Of a stretch of DNA of 33,309 nt, positions 30,991 through 33,309 are shown piece by piece. The stretch comes from Solirubrobacteraceae bacterium. Its GTDB lineage: Bacteria; Actinomycetota; Thermoleophilia; Solirubrobacterales; Solirubrobacteraceae. A model generated the notes under the pieces. The model saw only the letters and a program-made list of their open reading frames with translations, was not told where the DNA came from and ran no database searches. The stretch's first letter is position 1, and the number at the start of each line of letters is the position of its first letter. The stretch covers positions 1-33,309 of the forward strand of contig JASHQV010000193.1 in the NCBI GenBank assembly GCA_030038955.1, written 5' to 3'. A program made the translations under genes and the position numbers.

Positions 30991-33309
30991 TCATTGGCAA
31001 GCCTCGCACTCACCGCCGGTGCGCATCGCCTCGATCGAGCAGGCGACGGCGTCGGAGAGAGGCACTGGAACCGGTGCTGTGCCGGGCGGCTGTGCGACGG
31101 TCTCGGTGGTAACAGTTGACTTCTCGATTGACGAGGCGCCCAGCGTCCGTAGGTAGTAGGTGGTCTTCAGCCCTTCGCGCCATGCACGCCGGTACATGTG
31201 GCTGATCGTCTTGAGGTCCGGGACGGCGAGGAACAGGTTCAGCGACTGAGACTGATCGATCCACTTCTGTCGCCGTGCCGCGGCGTCGATCAAGGCCGCA
31301 GGATCGAGCTGGAAGGCGGTCCGGTACCTGGTCTTCAGCTCGGAGGGGATTGCGTCGATCTCGGTAAGGTCGCCGTCACGGGCCTTGAGCTCGTGTGCCA
31401 GGGCCCCGCTCCACAGCCCGAGATCCTTCAGCTCGCGTACGAGGAACGGGTTCAGCACCGTGAAGTCGCCCGACAGATTGGACTTCGCGAACAGGTTCTT
31501 GTACATCGGCTCGATGCAGGGCGAGGTGCCGGTGATGTTGGCGATCGTCGCTGTCGGTGCGATCGCCAACACGTTCGAGTTGCGCATCCCCTGGTGGGCG
31601 ATCTTGTCGCGCAACGGCTGCCAGTCGAGCTCGCCGCCGCGCGACACCTCGATCGCCTCGCCGCGCTCAGCCTCGAGCAGCTCGAGCGTGTCGTGTGGAA
31701 GCAGGCCCCGGTCCCACTTGGAGCCGCCGTAGGACTGGTAGGTACCGCGTTCAGCCGCCAGGTCGCTCGAGGCCTCGTAGGCGTAGTAGGCGACCGCCTC
31801 CACGATCTCATCCCCGAACGCGATCGCCTCGGGCGCGTCGAACGCCAGCCGCTTGCGATACAGCGCGTACTGCAACCCCATCACTCCGAGCCCGACGGGC
31901 CGGTGACGGAAATTCGCCGTGCGCGCCGGCTCGGTCGGGTAGAAGTTGACGTCGATCACGTTGTCGAGCGCGCGCACGGCGATCCGCACGGTCTCGCGCA
32001 GCTTCGCGTGATCGAGCTCTCCCCCGGAGGTGAGGTGCTGGTCGATGACGATCGAGCCGAGGTTGCAGACGGCCGTCTCATCGGCGCCCGTATTCAGCGT
32101 GATCTCGGTGCAGAGGTTGGAGGAGTGGATCACGCCAGCGTGATCCTGAGGGCTGCGGACGTTGCAGGCGTCCTTGAAGGTCAGCCACGGGTGACCGGTC
32201 TCGAACAGCATCCGCAGCATCTGCTTCCACAGCTCGAGCGCCGGGATCGTCTCGCCGTGGATCTCGCCGGCCGCCGCGCGGCGCTCGTACTCCACGTAGC
32301 GGCACTCGAACTCGGCGCCATATGTCTCGTGCAGGTCCGGGACCTGGTTTGAGCGAAACAGCGTCCAGTCCTCGCGTGCCTCCACCCTTTTCATGAACAG
32401 GTCCGGTATCCAGCAGGCGGTGTTCATGTCGTGGGTGCGGCGGCGCTCGTCACCGGTGTTGCGGCGCAGCTCCAGGAACTCGCGGATGTCGTTGTGCCAG
32501 ACCTCGAGGTAGGCGCAGCCCGATCCCGCTCGCTTGCCACCCTGGTTGACCGCCACCAGCTGGTCGTTGTGGAGCTTTAGGAACGGGACGACGCCCTGAC
32601 TCTCGCCGTTGGTCGACTCGATGAACGAGCCGGTGCCGCGAACCGCGGTCCATGAGCCGCCGAGGCCGCCCGCCCACTTCGAGCACATCGCGTTCTCCGC
32701 GATGCCGCGACCGACGATCGAGGTGAGCGTGTCCTCGACCTTGTACAGGTAACAGGACGACAGCTGCGAGTGGAGCGTGCCAGCGTTGAACAGCGTCGGC
32801 GTCGACGAGCAGAAGCGCCGGCTCTTGTACATCCGGTAGAGATCGAGCACGCGCCGCTCGCGACCGCCGGCGTCGTCAGTCGCCGGCTCGGCGAGGCACA
32901 CGCCCATCGCCACGCGCATCCAGAACAGCTGGGGAGCCTCGATGCGGATCGGCTCGGCGCCGGTCTTGTCGACGATCAGGTAGCGGTCGTAGAGCGTCTG
33001 CAGACCGAGGAAATCGAAGTCGAGGTCGGCCGTCGGATCGAGCGCATCGGCGAGCAGCGTCAAGTCGTAGTCGAGCAGCGCCGGTGCGATCCGCTTGATC
33101 GCGACGCCGTGCTCGAGCTGCGTGAAGAACGCCCGTCGGTGCGCGTCGCGAAGGCCGGCGATGCCATCTCGGACGACATCCCAGCCGAGCGTCTCCTCGT
33201 AGATGTAGGTCAGCAACAGGCGACCCGCGAGCCGCGACAGCTCGGAGTCGCGCTCGACCAGCGCCTTCGCGTTCAGCAACACCAGCCGGCGCAGGTCGGC
33301 CCGACGCAC
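30991..33309 (-). CDS. nrdA: Ribonucleoside-diphosphate reductase large (alpha) subunit, N-terminus cut off
   Basis: At least 772 residues; the frame is still open at the window edge, so the leading GTG is not a true start. NLCTEITLNTGADETAVCNLGSI carries the radical-site Asn-Cys-Glu and a redox Cys; SSCYL holds the partner Cys. APTATIANITGTSPCIEPMYKNLF and TTYYLRTLGAS (the Tyr-Tyr radical relay) are intact, and the C-terminus GGECEACQ has the swinging redox Cys pair. It reduces ribonucleotides to deoxyribonucleotides with a small radical-generating subunit not seen here. The length suggests the class Ia-like type with an N-terminal regulatory cone rather than the shorter NrdE. Confidence 0.95.
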   Translation of the reverse strand: MRRADLRRLVLLNAKALVERDSELSRLAGRLLLTYIYEETLGWDVVRDGIAGLRDAHRRAFFTQLEHGVAIKRIAPALLDYDLTLLADALDPTADLDFDFLGLQTLYDRYLIVDKTGAEPIRIEAPQLFWMRVAMGVCLAEPATDDAGGRERRVLDLYRMYKSRRFCSSTPTLFNAGTLHSQLSSCYLYKVEDTLTSIVGRGIAENAMCSKWAGGLGGSWTAVRGTGSFIESTNGESQGVVPFLKLHNDQLVAVNQGGKRAGSGCAYLEVWHNDIREFLELRRNTGDERRRTHDMNTACWIPDLFMKRVEAREDWTLFRSNQVPDLHETYGAEFECRYVEYERRAAAGEIHGETIPALELWKQMLRMLFETGHPWLTFKDACNVRSPQDHAGVIHSSNLCTEITLNTGADETAVCNLGSIVIDQHLTSGGELDHAKLRETVRIAVRALDNVIDVNFYPTEPARTANFRHRPVGLGVMGLQYALYRKRLAFDAPEAIAFGDEIVEAVAYYAYEASSDLAAERGTYQSYGGSKWDRGLLPHDTLELLEAERGEAIEVSRGGELDWQPLRDKIAHQGMRNSNVLAIAPTATIANITGTSPCIEPMYKNLFAKSNLSGDFTVLNPFLVRELKDLGLWSGALAHELKARDGDLTEIDAIPSELKTRYRTAFQLDPAALIDAAARRQKWIDQSQSLNLFLAVPDLKTISHMYRRAWREGLKTTYYLRTLGASSIEKSTVTTETVAQPPGTAPVPVPLSDAVACSIEAMRTGGECEACQ

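Noticed and set aside
1-33309. CRISPR arrays, insertion sequences, integrases, rRNA genes
   Set aside because: I looked for regularly spaced repeats, transposase or recombinase motifs and rRNA-like stretches and saw none.

Overview
The window is high-GC DNA with actinobacterial hallmarks: chained 1-8 nt stop/start overlaps, frequent GTG/TTG starts, F420/FMN LLM-type oxidoreductases, GAF-LuxR regulators and TTGACN-17/18-TANNNT promoters. The gene mix suggests a soil Actinomycetota, possibly Thermoleophilia/Solirubrobacterales; that placement is inference from gene content only.

Bases 1-23805 form one accessory catabolic block of about 23 genes in several divergent units: (i) leftward VOC protein, NAD(P)-binding epimerase-like protein, double 4Fe-4S QueG/reductive-dehalogenase-like protein, truncated MetE-like protein; (ii) rightward SAM methyltransferase and LLM oxidoreductase; (iii) leftward DadA-like FAD oxidoreductase; (iv) rightward ribose-type ABC importer (ATPase, permease, lipoprotein) and ACMSD-type amidohydrolase; (v) leftward MetE-like protein; (vi) leftward aldehyde dehydrogenase, SDR, MFS transporter; (vii) rightward small ABM-like protein; (viii) leftward IclR regulator; (ix) rightward FAH-family hydrolase, PcaC-like protein, LLM oxidoreductase, MetE-like protein, alpha/beta hydrolase, second FAD oxidoreductase.

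The strongest observation is a 20-bp dyad, ideal form ATCGAAC-N6-GTTCGAT, often with a flanking AATCG, at seven places. Each lies in a promoter region of one of these units. The core GTTCGATAATCG resembles the operator of PcaR/PcaU-type IclR proteins, and the only IclR gene in view lies inside the block. I infer one regulon for import and breakdown of a single unknown substrate, probably an aromatic or a methylated/amino compound. Three MetE-like proteins and a cobalamin/Fe-S-type protein point to methyl- or thiol-transfer chemistry.

Bases 24145-28100 look like core methyl-cycle metabolism: a homocysteine S-methyltransferase fused to a class I SAM methyltransferase, metK, and a PfkB kinase, read leftward from a good promoter with a structured leader. 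Bases 28530-30616 hold two tandem GAF-LuxR regulators. A 374-base gap then contains degenerate tRNA-Thr(CGT)-like 3' fragments, a possible attachment-site scar. The window ends in a leftward ribonucleotide reductase large subunit cut at its N-terminus.
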